A stretch of DNA of 64,000 bases from VRUE01 sp963712595 (GTDB lineage Bacteria > Actinomycetota > Thermoleophilia > Solirubrobacterales > 70-9), in NCBI GenBank assembly GCA_963712595.1, contig CAVQIM010000003.1:491280-555279 (forward strand), read 5' to 3'. Under the pieces are notes generated by a model. It was not told the DNA's origin. It saw only the letters and a list, made by a program, of their open reading frames with translations, and did no database searches. Each line of letters begins with the position of its first letter. Position 1 is the stretch's first letter. Shown here in pieces: positions 26,782-37,089 of this stretch. The position numbers and the translations under genes are program-made.

Positions 26782-27993
26782 GTGCTGGAGGGCCCACGCG
26801 TAGCGATGCTGAGGATCGACGAGCAGGCCTTCCGCTCCGACACGGGGCGCCAGCGCAACGCCAACGAGGACTCCTTCTTCGTCCGGGCGCCGATCTTCGT
26901 CGTTGCCGACGGCATGGGCGGGGCCCAGGCCGGCGAGGTCGCCTCGAAGGCAGCCGCGGACGCGTTCGACGTCGACCTCTCGACGGCTCCCGCGGAGCGG
27001 GTCCTGCGCGAGACGATCGCCGTCGCCAATCGCACCATCCACGAGCTGGCCCGCGCCGATCCCTCGCGGGCCGGGATGGGGACGACGCTGACCGCGGCAA
27101 TCGTCAGCGCCGAGCGCGAAGAGGTCGCGATTGGGCACGTCGGCGACAGCCGCGCCTACCGGCTGCGAGCCGGGAGCCTCGAGCGGCTCACCCGCGATCA
27201 CTCGCTGGTCGAGGAGATGCGCCGCAAGGGCCAGCTCACCGACGCTCAGGCCGAGGATCACCCGCAGCGCTCGATCATCACCCGCGCGCTCGGGCCGGAG
27301 CCCGAGGTCGAGCCCGACGTGCAGACCGTCCCCGCTTCCCCCGGTGACGTCTTCCTGATCTGCTCCGACGGGCTGACGACGATGCTCGCCGACGACCGGA
27401 TCGCCGAGCTGCTCGGCGGCGCGACCTCGATGGAGGCGGCAGTGCGCGCCCTGGTCGACGAAGCCAATCGCGCCGGCGGCCGCGACAACATCACCGCTCT
27501 CGCCTTCCGCCTCGACGATGCGGCTGCCCCACAGCGCCAGCCGGAGGGGGCGACCCTCGTCGGTCCCTCCGCCGAGGAGGCCGGCCTGACCGCGACCGAG
27601 GTCCGCCGCCGCGCCGCCGCTGCGGCTGCGCGCGAGCGGCGCGAGCAGCTCGCCGCCAAGACGCCGCGCCGCGGTTTGCGCCGCGGCGCAAAGGCGCTGG
27701 CCGCCCTCCTCCTCGTTGCCGCCCTCGCCTTCGGCGCCTGGTACGGCAGCCGCCAGGTCTGGTTCCTCGGCACCGACGGCGGCGGCCGCATGGCTCTCTA
27801 CCGCGGCCTGCCATACGAGCTCCCCTTCGGGGTCGAGCTCTACCAGGAGCGCTACGCGAGCCCGCTCCAGACCGCAGCGTTGCCTCCGCGCCGCCGCGAA
27901 GCCGTCAGCGGCCACGACCTGCGCTCGCAGGGGGACGCCGTCTCCCTGGTCGAAGACATCGAAAGGTCCCAGAACATCCGGGCGGAACCTTGA
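26782..27993 (+). CDS. pstP: PP2C-family serine/threonine phosphatase (PstP-like)
   Basis: A 403-residue PPM phosphatase. Metal-binding motifs include GRQRNANEDSF, VVADGMGG, GMGTTLTAA, IGHVGDSRAYR, SDGLTTML and GGRDNITALAF. A basic linker precedes one membrane span (ALAALLLVAALAFGAWYG at about 298-316) and a short extracellular tail. It would reverse phosphorylation by the neighbouring kinases. GTG 26782 starts the frame; ATG 26806 (MLRIDEQAFRSD) is the alternative and fits the family start better. It ends with a TGATG junction to the rodA-like gene. Confidence 0.93.
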   Translation: MLEGPRVAMLRIDEQAFRSDTGRQRNANEDSFFVRAPIFVVADGMGGAQAGEVASKAAADAFDVDLSTAPAERVLRETIAVANRTIHELARADPSRAGMGTTLTAAIVSAEREEVAIGHVGDSRAYRLRAGSLERLTRDHSLVEEMRRKGQLTDAQAEDHPQRSIITRALGPEPEVEPDVQTVPASPGDVFLICSDGLTTMLADDRIAELLGGATSMEAAVRALVDEANRAGGRDNITALAFRLDDAAAPQRQPEGATLVGPSAEEAGLTATEVRRRAAAAAARERREQLAAKTPRRGLRRGAKALAALLLVAALAFGAWYGSRQVWFLGTDGGGRMALYRGLPYELPFGVELYQERYASPLQTAALPPRRREAVSGHDLRSQGDAVSLVEDIERSQNIRAEP

Positions 27994-29300
27994 TGTCTGC
28001 ACGGAACCGGGAGCTGACGGCTCTCGTCCCCGTCGCGATGCTGCTCACCGCCGGCTTCGCCGCGGTCTTCGCCCAGGAGAACTCCCAGCTCGACAACCTC
28101 AGCCTGATCTACGGCGCCTACTTCTTCGCGGTCTGCCTCGCCACCCACTTCTACCTGCGCATCCGGCTTCCCGATGCCGACCCCTACCTCTTCCCCCTGG
28201 TCGCGCTGCTGATGACCTTCGGCCTGGTGATGGTCTACCGCATCGACGCCGACCTGGCCTGCGATCAGGCCAACTGGTTCGTCCTCGGCCTCGTCCTCTT
28301 CGCCCTCACGATCCACTTCCTGCGCGACTACGAGGTGCTCGAGCGCTACCGGTATACGATCGCCGGGGTCGGGCTGCTGTTGCTGTTGGCCCCGCGCCTC
28401 CCCGGGATCGGCCAGCAGGTCAACGGCGCCTTCCTCGGTGTCAAGATCGGACCGCTCGCCTTCCAGCCGGCCGAGTTCTCGAAGATCTGCATTGTCGTCT
28501 TCCTCGCCAGCTATCTGCGCGAGCACCGCGAGGTCCTGATCGTCGGCGCGCGCAGGGTGCTCGGGGTCACCCTGCCGCCGCTCAAGCACCTTGGGCCGAT
28601 GCTCGTCGTCTGGGGCGCCTCGATGTTCATGCTCGTCTTCATCCGCGACCTCGGCAGCTCGCTGATGTTCTTCGCCGCCTTCCTGGCCCTGCTCTACGTC
28701 GCCACCGGCCGCTTCTCCTTCGTCGTGATCGGGATGGCGATGTTCCTGCTCGGCGCCTGGTTCTTCGCCTCGACCGTTCCCCACGTCCACGACCGGGTCG
28801 AGGTCTGGCTCGATCCATACGCACACCCGCAGGCGAGCGGCTACCAGATCCTGCAGTCGATCTTCGCCCAGGCGGACGGAGGTTTGTTCGGCAAAGGCTT
28901 CGCCCAGGCGCTGATCACGATCCCCGGCACCGACGCGGCGTTGCTGCCGGCGGCCCAGACCGACACGATCTACTCGCTGATCGTCAACGAGCTCGGCCTC
29001 TTCGGAGCCTGCGCGGTGGTGTTGATCTACCTCCTGATCGCGGCGCGCGGCTTCAAGATCGCCCTGCTCGCCGCCGACGGCTTCTCGAAGCTGCTGGCGA
29101 CCGGTCTCACGGCGGTCTTCTCGATTCAGGCCTTCGTGATCATCGGCGGCGTCACCCGGGTGATCCCGCTGACCGGCGTCACCCTGCCCTTCATCAGCTA
29201 CGGCGGCAGCTCGATCGTCGCCAACTTCGTCCTCCTAGCCCTGCTCCTGCTGATCTCCGACCGCGCCCGCCGCGAGGCTGGCGTCGCTGCAGCACGATGA
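27993..29300 (+). CDS. rodA: SEDS-family peptidoglycan glycosyltransferase (RodA/FtsW)
   Basis: A polytopic protein of about 435 residues with ten or so membrane spans. SEDS-family landmarks are FQPAEFSKICIVVFLASYL, GSSLMFFAAFLALLY, the extracellular loop with SGYQILQSIFAQADGGLFG, and VIPLTGVTLPFISYGGSS near the end. SEDS proteins polymerise lipid II together with a cognate class B PBP; here the PBP gene follows with an ATGA overlap. ATG 27993 overlaps the phosphatase stop. Whether it acts in elongation or division is not shown by sequence; the gene order matches mycobacterial rodA. Confidence 0.93.
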   Translation: MSARNRELTALVPVAMLLTAGFAAVFAQENSQLDNLSLIYGAYFFAVCLATHFYLRIRLPDADPYLFPLVALLMTFGLVMVYRIDADLACDQANWFVLGLVLFALTIHFLRDYEVLERYRYTIAGVGLLLLLAPRLPGIGQQVNGAFLGVKIGPLAFQPAEFSKICIVVFLASYLREHREVLIVGARRVLGVTLPPLKHLGPMLVVWGASMFMLVFIRDLGSSLMFFAAFLALLYVATGRFSFVVIGMAMFLLGAWFFASTVPHVHDRVEVWLDPYAHPQASGYQILQSIFAQADGGLFGKGFAQALITIPGTDAALLPAAQTDTIYSLIVNELGLFGACAVVLIYLLIAARGFKIALLAADGFSKLLATGLTAVFSIQAFVIIGGVTRVIPLTGVTLPFISYGGSSIVANFVLLALLLLISDRARREAGVAAAR

Positions 29301-30754
29301 ACCGCCAGATCGTCAAGCTCTTCGGCCTGATCGTCGTCCTCTTCGCCGTGCTGATCGGCTTCACCTCGTACTGGTCGGTGTTCGATGCCGCTGCGCTGAA
29401 GGAGAAGAACGCCAACAAGCGACCGCTGCTCGAGCAACAGCAGATCCAGCGGGGGCGGATCCTCGCCGCCGACGGCACCGTGATCGCGCGCTCGGTGCCG
29501 AAGGGTCACGGCTCGGCGCGCCGCTACGTGCGGCGTTACCCGGAGGGGTCGCTCTACGGCCACCCGATCGGCTACAGCTTCGTCCAGCAGGGCGACAGCG
29601 AGTTCGAGCAGTTCCACAACGACCAGCTGGTCGGCAACGAATCCGAATTCAGCTCGATCCTCGACGAGCTGCGGGGGCGGCAGCAGGAGGGCGACGACAT
29701 CGTCACCAACCTCGACCCGGCTGCGCAGGCGACCGCGCTGGCCGACCTCGAGGAAGCAGGGTTCGGCGCCGTGGTCGCGATCGAGCCCAAGAGCGGCAGG
29801 GTGCGGGTGATGGCCTCCAACGCGCCCTTCGATCCCAATCGCGTCCCCGATGACCTGGAAAAGCTGAATCTCAACGAAACCGAAACCCCGTTGCTCAATC
29901 GCGCCACGCAGGGTCGCTACCCGCCGGGCTCGACCTTCAAGGTGGTGACAGCGGCGGCCGGGCTCGACAGCGGCGCGATCACGCCGGAAACGACGATCGA
30001 CGCGCCGGGGACCCTCGAAGTGGAAGGCCAGGCCCTTCACAACGACTTCGACAAGGACTTCGGCCCGATAGCGCTCGACACCGCCCTGACCAACTCCGTC
30101 AACACCTGGTTTGCTCAACTCGGCGAACAGGTCGGCGAGGACACGCTGTTCGAATACATGGACAAATTCGGCTTCAACTCGAAGCCGGCGATCGACCTCC
30201 CCGACGACCAGATCCTCCCCAGCGGCATCCTCGAAGGCAACGAGCTGCTCGGCCCCAACGACCCGATCGACATCGCCCGGGTCGCGATCGGCCAGGAGCG
30301 GCTGCTGGCGACTCCGCTGCAGATGGCCGAGGTCGCGGCCGCCGTCGCCAACGGCGGCGAGCTGATGAAGCCGCAGATCTGGAGCCGCGTGATCGACTCC
30401 GACGGCCGCGTCACCAAGCGCCTCGATCCCTCCCAGTACAGCCAACCGATCAGCTCCACCACCGCGGAAGAGCTGACCACGGCGATGGAAGGCGTGGTCA
30501 GCGCCGGCACCGGCACCAACGCCGCGATCCCCGGGGTCGCCGTCGCCGGCAAGACCGGCACCGCGGAAACCCCGTACAACCAATCCTGCGGCGGTGGGAC
30601 GGAAGAGAACCAGGCATGGTTCATCGGCTTCGCTCCCGCCGACGACCCGAAGATCGCGATCGCCGCGACGGTGGAGTGCACGACGCTGTTCGGAAACGAC
30701 GTCGCCGCCCCGATCTTCAGAGACGTCGCCGAAACTATCCTCGCCGGTGAATGA
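29297..30754 (+). CDS. pbpA: Class B penicillin-binding protein (PbpA-like transpeptidase)
   Basis: A 485-residue protein with an N-terminal signal anchor (LFGLIVVLFAVLIGFTSYW), a dimerisation-type domain, then the transpeptidase domain with PGSTFK (catalytic serine, SxxK), SVN (SxN) and KTGTAE (KTG). It cross-links peptidoglycan and pairs with the preceding SEDS protein. ATG 29297 overlaps the rodA stop (ATGA). The motifs are intact, so it should be active and beta-lactam binding. Length resembles mycobacterial PbpA. Confidence 0.95.
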   Translation: MNRQIVKLFGLIVVLFAVLIGFTSYWSVFDAAALKEKNANKRPLLEQQQIQRGRILAADGTVIARSVPKGHGSARRYVRRYPEGSLYGHPIGYSFVQQGDSEFEQFHNDQLVGNESEFSSILDELRGRQQEGDDIVTNLDPAAQATALADLEEAGFGAVVAIEPKSGRVRVMASNAPFDPNRVPDDLEKLNLNETETPLLNRATQGRYPPGSTFKVVTAAAGLDSGAITPETTIDAPGTLEVEGQALHNDFDKDFGPIALDTALTNSVNTWFAQLGEQVGEDTLFEYMDKFGFNSKPAIDLPDDQILPSGILEGNELLGPNDPIDIARVAIGQERLLATPLQMAEVAAAVANGGELMKPQIWSRVIDSDGRVTKRLDPSQYSQPISSTTAEELTTAMEGVVSAGTGTNAAIPGVAVAGKTGTAETPYNQSCGGGTEENQAWFIGFAPADDPKIAIAATVECTTLFGNDVAAPIFRDVAETILAGE

Positions 30755-30837
30755 GATAGAACAGCCGCCGATGGGCCTGAAATGGGTCTATATGTCGCAT
30801 TTGAGTCCCGTCGGCCGGCGAGGTGGGGGGAGGCGGC

Positions 30838-32727
30838 ATGGCTGAGGTCGTGGGGGGCGGGGTGGTGGACGGGCGCTATCGGGTGCTGCAGCGGATCGGG
30901 TCGGGGGGGATGGCGGACGTCTGGCTCGCCGACGACACGCACCTGCAGCGCCGCGTCGCGCTCAAGGTCCTGCACTCGCGCTTTGCCCAGGATCAGGAGT
31001 TCGTCGCGCGTTTCAAGCGCGAGGCCGAGGCCGCCGCGGGATTGCAGCATCCCAACGTGGTCTCGGTCTTCGATCGCGGCGACGTGGACGGGACCTACTA
31101 CATCGCGATGCAGTACCTGGAGGGGCGCACACTGAAGCAGCTGATCGACGCCAGCCTCAGCCCCGAGCAGGCCGCCGGCCTGATCCGCCAGGTGCTCGAG
31201 GGCGCGCGTTTCGCCCACCGCCACGGCGTCGTTCACCGCGACCTGAAGCCGCAGAACGTGATCGTCGACGCCGAGGGCAAGGCGACGGTGACCGACTTCG
31301 GCATCGCCCGCGCCGGCGTCTCGGAGATCACCCAGGCGGGCTCGGTGATGGGGACGCCGCACTACCTCTCGCCGGAGCAGGCCCAGGGGCTCGACGTGAC
31401 CGCGGTCTCCGACCTCTACTCGATCGGGGTGATGCTCTACGAGGCCCTGACCGGGAGGGTGCCGTTCGAGGGCGAGAGCGCCGTCGCGGTGGCGATGAAA
31501 CAGGTATCCCAGGCCCCGCAGCGACCCAGCTCGATCAACCCACAGGTCTCCCCGGCCCTGGACGCGGTGGTGATGCGGGCCCTGGAGAAGGAGCCCGGGC
31601 AGCGCTTCCAGAGCGCCGACGCCTTCATCGCCGCCCTCGATGCGGCACTGCAGGATTCCGCGGCCGCCGGCGGCACGGCGGCTTTCGCGCCCCTGCCACC
31701 CGTCGTCGCCACGCCCGAGGAGGCCGTCGCCGAGGGCCCGGACTCCGAGGAGGAGCGGGCGCGCCAGCGCCAGCGCCGCATCTGGCTCTTGGTTGCCGCG
31801 GCCGTGCTGATCGGGTTGCTAGTGGGTCTCGCGCTGACCCGCGACACGACCACCGAGGTCCCCGATGTCACCGGCGACGAGCTCAACGTCGCGATCGCCC
31901 TCCTGCAGCAGAACGGCTTCAGCGTCGGCGACGTCAAACGGGTGGAGCGCGAAGCGCCCGCCAACACCGTGCTGGAGCAGGACCCGGCCGCCTCGCCACC
32001 GGCTGGCGAAGCCTCGCTGGACTGTTCCTTCCTCACCTTCTTCTGCTCGAAGCCGAAGGTGATGCTGACTGTGAGCGCGGGGCCGGGCAGCGCCAAGGTT
32101 CCCTCGACGGCGGGCCTACCGGTTGCCGAGGCCGGCGAAGAGCTCGAAGAAGCGGGGTTCAGCGGGCGGGTGGAACGCGTCCACTCCGCGGATGTGGAAG
32201 AGGGGCTGGTGATCAAGTCCGAACCGTCGGGCGGCGAGACGGCGACGAAAGGAACCGAGGTGGTGCTGAGGGTCTCCAGCGGTCCGAAGCTGGCGGCGGT
32301 GCCCGTCCTGGTCGGCTCGCAACGCTCGCTCGCGGTGCAGCAGATCCGCGGCCGCGGCTTCAGCCCCAGCGTCGAAGAAGAGGAAAGCGCCCGCCCTGCC
32401 GGTGAGGTGATCCGCCAAGCTCCAAGCGCGGGCTCGCAGCTGCCACCCGGCTCGACCGTTTCGATCGTCGTCTCCAAGGGAGAAGAAATGGCGACCGCGC
32501 CGAACGTGATCGGCAAGCTGCGCGCGGGGGCCGTGGAAGCGGTGCGCGGCGCCGGCCTCGATCCTGCCGTGCAGGAACAGGAGACCGAAGTGCCCGCGCA
32601 GGTCGGCAAGGTCACCGACCAGTTCCCGCCGCCGGGCTCGGAACTGAAACCTGGGTCCACCGTCACCTTGGTCGTCGGCAAGCAGGCATCGGGATCGTCC
32701 GAACCGGAAGTGGGCGAAGAAGAATGA
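30838..32727 (+). CDS. pknB: PASTA-domain serine/threonine protein kinase (PknB-like)
   Basis: A 629-residue receptor kinase. The kinase domain has IGSGGMADVWLAD, HRDLKPQNVIVD, DFGIARAG and the APE-equivalent LSPEQAQGLD. One membrane span lies near 322-341 (LLVAAAVLIGLLVGLAL), followed by four extracellular PASTA repeats beginning EVPDVTGDELNVAI, AKVPSTAGLPVAEA, AAVPVLVGSQRSLA and ATAPNVIGKLRAGA, which in the family sense muropeptides or lipid II. An unusual cysteine-bearing insertion (SLDCSFLTFFCSKP) interrupts the first repeat. ATG 30838 has a strong GGGGGGAGG site; GTG 30823 is the alternative. Confidence 0.94.
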   Translation: MAEVVGGGVVDGRYRVLQRIGSGGMADVWLADDTHLQRRVALKVLHSRFAQDQEFVARFKREAEAAAGLQHPNVVSVFDRGDVDGTYYIAMQYLEGRTLKQLIDASLSPEQAAGLIRQVLEGARFAHRHGVVHRDLKPQNVIVDAEGKATVTDFGIARAGVSEITQAGSVMGTPHYLSPEQAQGLDVTAVSDLYSIGVMLYEALTGRVPFEGESAVAVAMKQVSQAPQRPSSINPQVSPALDAVVMRALEKEPGQRFQSADAFIAALDAALQDSAAAGGTAAFAPLPPVVATPEEAVAEGPDSEEERARQRQRRIWLLVAAAVLIGLLVGLALTRDTTTEVPDVTGDELNVAIALLQQNGFSVGDVKRVEREAPANTVLEQDPAASPPAGEASLDCSFLTFFCSKPKVMLTVSAGPGSAKVPSTAGLPVAEAGEELEEAGFSGRVERVHSADVEEGLVIKSEPSGGETATKGTEVVLRVSSGPKLAAVPVLVGSQRSLAVQQIRGRGFSPSVEEEESARPAGEVIRQAPSAGSQLPPGSTVSIVVSKGEEMATAPNVIGKLRAGAVEAVRGAGLDPAVQEQETEVPAQVGKVTDQFPPPGSELKPGSTVTLVVGKQASGSSEPEVGEEE

Positions 32728-33692
32728 GGGTCGCGGTGCTCGGCGGCGGCCGCTCTTCCGAGCACGACGTCTCGCTTCGCTCCGCCGAGGCGGTCGCGGG
32801 AGGCCTGGAGCAGGCAGGCCATGAACCGCTGCGGGTGACGATCTCACGCGCCGGTGCGTGGAGCTGCGAGGGCAGCTCGATCGAGCTGGCGCCCGGCGAC
32901 GGTCTGCTCGGCGCCGACGTCGCCTTCCCGGTCCTGCACGGTCCCTTCGGCGAGGATGGCAGCGTGCAGGGCCTGCTCGAGTGGCTCGACCTGCCTTACG
33001 TCGGCTCCGACGTCCTCTCCTCGGCGATCTGCATGGACAAGCTGACCCTGAAGCGCCTCTTCGCCGAGGCGGGGGTGCCCCAGGTCGAGTTCGTCGCCGC
33101 CGGCGAGGAGGGCTGGCGCGAGCGCTGCGCGGCGCTGGACGGGCCGCTCTGGGTGAAGCCCTCGCGCCTCGGCTCCAGCGTCGGCATCACCAGGGTCGAG
33201 TCGCTTGGCGAGGAGCTGGATGAGGCGGTCGCCCTGGCCCGCCGCCACGACCCCCGCGTCATCGTCGAGGCGTCGGCGGCTGGCGACGAGGTCGAGTGCT
33301 CGCTGCTCGGCAACGAGGGGGTCGAGGCGTCGGTCCCCGGTCGGGTGGTCGCCCACGGCCAGTGGTACGACTACGAGACCAAGTACCGCGAGGGCGGCAT
33401 GGAGCTGGTCGTTCCCGCCCCGATCGGGGCGGAGCAGACCGCCCGCCTGCGCGAGCTCGCCGTGAACGCCTTCGAGCTGGGCGGCTGCGCCGGCCTAGCC
33501 CGTTGCGACTTCTTCGTCGAGCCCGGCGGCGCCGTCCTCGTCAACGAGATCAACACGATGCCCGGCTTCACCGAGACCAGCGTCTACGCCAAGCTCTGGG
33601 AGGCAAGCGGCCTCGAGTACCCGGCTCTCTGCGACCGTCTCGTCGCCCTCGCCATCGAGCGTCACGAGCGCGCTCGCGCCTACGAGTTCTGA
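32724..33692 (+). CDS. ddl: D-alanine--D-alanine ligase (second, in cell-wall operon)
   Basis: A 322-residue Ddl with the N-terminal LGGGRSSEHDVSLRSAEAV, PVLHGPFGEDGSVQG, ATP-grasp segments WVKPSRLGSSVGI and VIVEASAAGDEVECSLLG, YDYETKYREGG (omega loop), and the C-terminal LVNEINTMPGFTETS. It produces D-Ala-D-Ala for lipid II. ATG 32724 overlaps the pknB stop (ATGA), making it the last gene of the kinase-to-ligase operon. It converges on the minus-strand kinase gene with a single base between stops. Sequence differs clearly from the Ddl-like protein at 4691. Confidence 0.95.
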   Translation: MRVAVLGGGRSSEHDVSLRSAEAVAGGLEQAGHEPLRVTISRAGAWSCEGSSIELAPGDGLLGADVAFPVLHGPFGEDGSVQGLLEWLDLPYVGSDVLSSAICMDKLTLKRLFAEAGVPQVEFVAAGEEGWRERCAALDGPLWVKPSRLGSSVGITRVESLGEELDEAVALARRHDPRVIVEASAAGDEVECSLLGNEGVEASVPGRVVAHGQWYDYETKYREGGMELVVPAPIGAEQTARLRELAVNAFELGGCAGLARCDFFVEPGGAVLVNEINTMPGFTETSVYAKLWEASGLEYPALCDRLVALAIERHERARAYEF

Positions 33693-33693
33693 G

Positions 33694-35208
33694 TCAGCGC
33701 AGCAGCGAGATGTCGCTGATCTCGACCTGGTAGCGGCCGGCCTGGTCGCGGGCTTCGGAGGCCTTGTTGAACCAGAGCAGGAAATAGCGGGAGGGCTGGC
33801 TCACGCTCAGGTCGATCTCCTCGGACGAGGAGGCGTCGACGATGGTGCCCACGGGTTCGCCCCATTCGGAGAGTTCTTCGGGTGGGCCTTCGGCCGCGGC
33901 GAAGACCTCGGCGTCCCAGCCAGGCGTCGGCGTGCGCACGATCATCTTCGCGGGCATCGCCGGCGAGGTGGTGGTCACGTAGATGCCGACGCCGGGATCG
34001 GGCCCCGTCTTCGTCCCGGCGAAGGTGTCGGAGTCGTAGTGCTCGGTTTCCCAGGCGGTCCCGGTGGGGTCGCCGTCGACCGCGAGTTCGACCTTGCTGC
34101 CGATCTCTTCGCCGTCCCCCTGGGGGTCGTAGTCGGTCGCCGACTCGACCGGCACCGGCTTGCCTGCGCCCTTTCCGGCCCCGCCGCCGCCGAGGTCACC
34201 GCTGGAGATCAGCAGCACGGCGAGGAGCGTTCCCCCTGCGACCAGCAGCAGCGCGCCGATCGCCAGCCAGCTCCAGCGCGCCCGGCTCGAGAGCTTGCGC
34301 TTCGGCGGCGGAACCGCGTCGAGCACGCTGGTCGCCTCGCCGGTGGTCGAGCCGGCGCGGGCGGCCTCGACCTCGAGCGCGGTCGAGAGGTCGTCGATCA
34401 TCTCGCCGACGTGCTGGTAGCGCTTCTCCGGGTCCTTGGCGGTGGCGCGCTCGACCACCAGGGCCACGGTGGCGGAGACCTCCGGCCGCCGCCGCTGCAC
34501 GTCCGGCAGCTCCTCGTTGACGTGCTTCATCGCCACGCCGACCTGGCTCTCCGCCTGGAAGGGCACCTGGCCGACGAGCATCTCGTAGAGGACGACGCCG
34601 AGCGAGTAGATGTCGGAGCGTGGGTCGACGGCGCGACCCATCGCCTGCTCGGGCGCGACGTAGTCGGTCGTCCCCAGCACGCGCCCGGTCGCGGTCATCC
34701 CGGCCTGCTCGAGCTGGCGCGAGATGCCGAAGTCGGTCAGCTTGGCCCGGCCCTCGGCGTCAATCAGGATGTTCTGCGGCTTGATGTCGCGGTGGACCAT
34801 GCTGCGGGCGTGGGCGACCGAGAGCCCGCGGGCGATCTCGATCGCGTAGGCGATCGCCTCCTGGGGGTCGAGCGCCCCCTCGCGGCCAATCCGCTGCTTC
34901 AGCGTTTCCCCCTCGACGTACTCGAAGACGATGTAGGGGTGACCGCCGTCCTCGCCGGCGTCGATCACCGAGACGACGTTTGGGTGGGAGAGCTTGGCCA
35001 CCGCCCGCGCCTCCTGCCGGAAGCGCTCCAGCTGGTCAGCCTGCTCGGACATCTCGCGGTGCATCACCTTCACCGCCACCGAGCGGTCGAGCGTCTGGTC
35101 CCGCGCCAGGTAGACCGTCGACATTCCGCCGCTGCCCAGCTTCGCCTCCAGCCGGTAGCGGCCGGAGAGCACGGTTCCGATCATCGCGCTGCTCGAGCGG
35201 GCTTCCAT
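33694..35208 (-). CDS. Serine/threonine protein kinase with extracellular beta-rich sensor domain
   Basis: A 504-residue transmembrane kinase. The kinase domain (about 16-275) carries LGSGGMSTVYLARD, VAVKVMHREM, HRDIKPQNILID, DFGISRQL and APEQAMGRAVDPRSDIYSLG. One membrane span lies at about 316-336 (WLAIGALLLVAGGTLLAVLL), then a glycine/lysine-rich linker and a 150-residue extracellular domain (VELAVDGDPTGTAWETEHYD ... YFLLWFNKASEA) resembling a discoidin/F5-8 type C carbohydrate-binding fold. There are no PASTA repeats, so its ligand differs from that of PknB. The start may be M1 or M9 (MIGTVLSGRY). Confidence 0.9.
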   Translation of the reverse strand: MEARSSSAMIGTVLSGRYRLEAKLGSGGMSTVYLARDQTLDRSVAVKVMHREMSEQADQLERFRQEARAVAKLSHPNVVSVIDAGEDGGHPYIVFEYVEGETLKQRIGREGALDPQEAIAYAIEIARGLSVAHARSMVHRDIKPQNILIDAEGRAKLTDFGISRQLEQAGMTATGRVLGTTDYVAPEQAMGRAVDPRSDIYSLGVVLYEMLVGQVPFQAESQVGVAMKHVNEELPDVQRRRPEVSATVALVVERATAKDPEKRYQHVGEMIDDLSTALEVEAARAGSTTGEATSVLDAVPPPKRKLSSRARWSWLAIGALLLVAGGTLLAVLLISSGDLGGGGAGKGAGKPVPVESATDYDPQGDGEEIGSKVELAVDGDPTGTAWETEHYDSDTFAGTKTGPDPGVGIYVTTTSPAMPAKMIVRTPTPGWDAEVFAAAEGPPEELSEWGEPVGTIVDASSSEEIDLSVSQPSRYFLLWFNKASEARDQAGRYQVEISDISLLR

Positions 35209-35237
35209 CTAAGTGCGGACATTGTCGGACACGCTGC

Positions 35238-35256
35238 CGATAGAGGTTCTCTATCG
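35238..35256. promoter_or_regulatory. Perfect small palindrome upstream of kinase gene
   Basis: CGATAGAG (35238-35245) is an exact inverted repeat of CTCTATCG (35249-35256) with three bases between. It lies in the 64-bp gap between purM and the kinase gene, 30 bp upstream of the latter's start. It may be an operator or a weak hairpin after purM; no T-run follows. Confidence 0.4.
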
Positions 35257-35272
35257 CACCGCCATCTCCCGC

Positions 35273-36279
<1,007 letters not shown>

Positions 36280-36283
<4 letters not shown>

Positions 36284-37089
36284 CGGCGCAGCTTTGCAAG
36301 TACGGCGGCCGCAAGGGCGGCACGGTAGGCGGCATAAGGCCACAGCGCCCGGTCTCGCTCGACCAGCTTGATCAGGCGCTGGGAGGCGAGGGTCGAGGCG
36401 AAGGAGGCGGCGACGCCGAGCGTCATCGAGCGGCGCAGCTCGGGGGTGGTGCCGCGTCGCGCCAGCCGGGCGCCCTTCAGCGCGGTGGCGCCGACGATGA
36501 TCGGCAGGGCGATCGTGCGCGAGAGCAGGTTGGCCTGATCGCGGGAGAAACGTCGCCAGCGGGCGGCCGCCAGCGTGATGCCGTTGCGGGAGATGCCGGG
36601 GGCGAGGGCGGCTGCCTGGGCGACGCCCAGGACGGCTCCGTCGGCAGCTCCCGCCTCACCCCGCCCGCGAAGTTGCGGACGGGTGTCGGCGGCGAGCATC
36701 GCCGCCGCCCCCGCGAGCAGGCCGAAGGCGGTCGTGCGCGGCCCGCCGAGGCGACGCTCGATCGGCCGCTCCAGCTTGTAGCCGACGACGGCCGCCGGCA
36801 GGAAGGAGAGGGCAAGGACCAGCGCCCCGCGGGCGTCGAAGGCGCGCAGCTCTTCGGCGATCAGCTCCCGCTGGCCGATCAGCAGCGCCGCCGCGGCGCC
36901 GGCGTGAAGGGCGACCTCGAAGCTCTTGCGCAGCTCGGGGTCGATCGTCTCCCAGTCCCAGCCGGCGAGCCAGGGGACGAGGACGATGTGGGCGGAGCTG
37001 GAGACCGGCAGCAGCTCCGCCGGGCCCTGCACGAGGCCCAGCGCGAGCGCGCGCCGGGCCGGGATGCCTCCCTCTGCCGTGCGGCTCAA
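36280..37089 (-). CDS. uppP: Undecaprenyl-diphosphatase UppP (BacA)
   Basis: A membrane phosphatase of about 269 residues recycling the undecaprenyl carrier. It has the BacA signature ALGLVQGPAELLPVSSSAH near the N-terminus (E and S residues catalytic) and the second conserved box ALAPGISRNGITLAAARWRRFSR split across two loops (PGxSRxG). Several membrane spans follow. The start is TTG 37089, which overlaps the dedA stop (TTGA). It may also confer bacitracin tolerance, as known for the family. Its product serves both peptidoglycan and the nearby polysaccharide locus. Confidence 0.9.
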
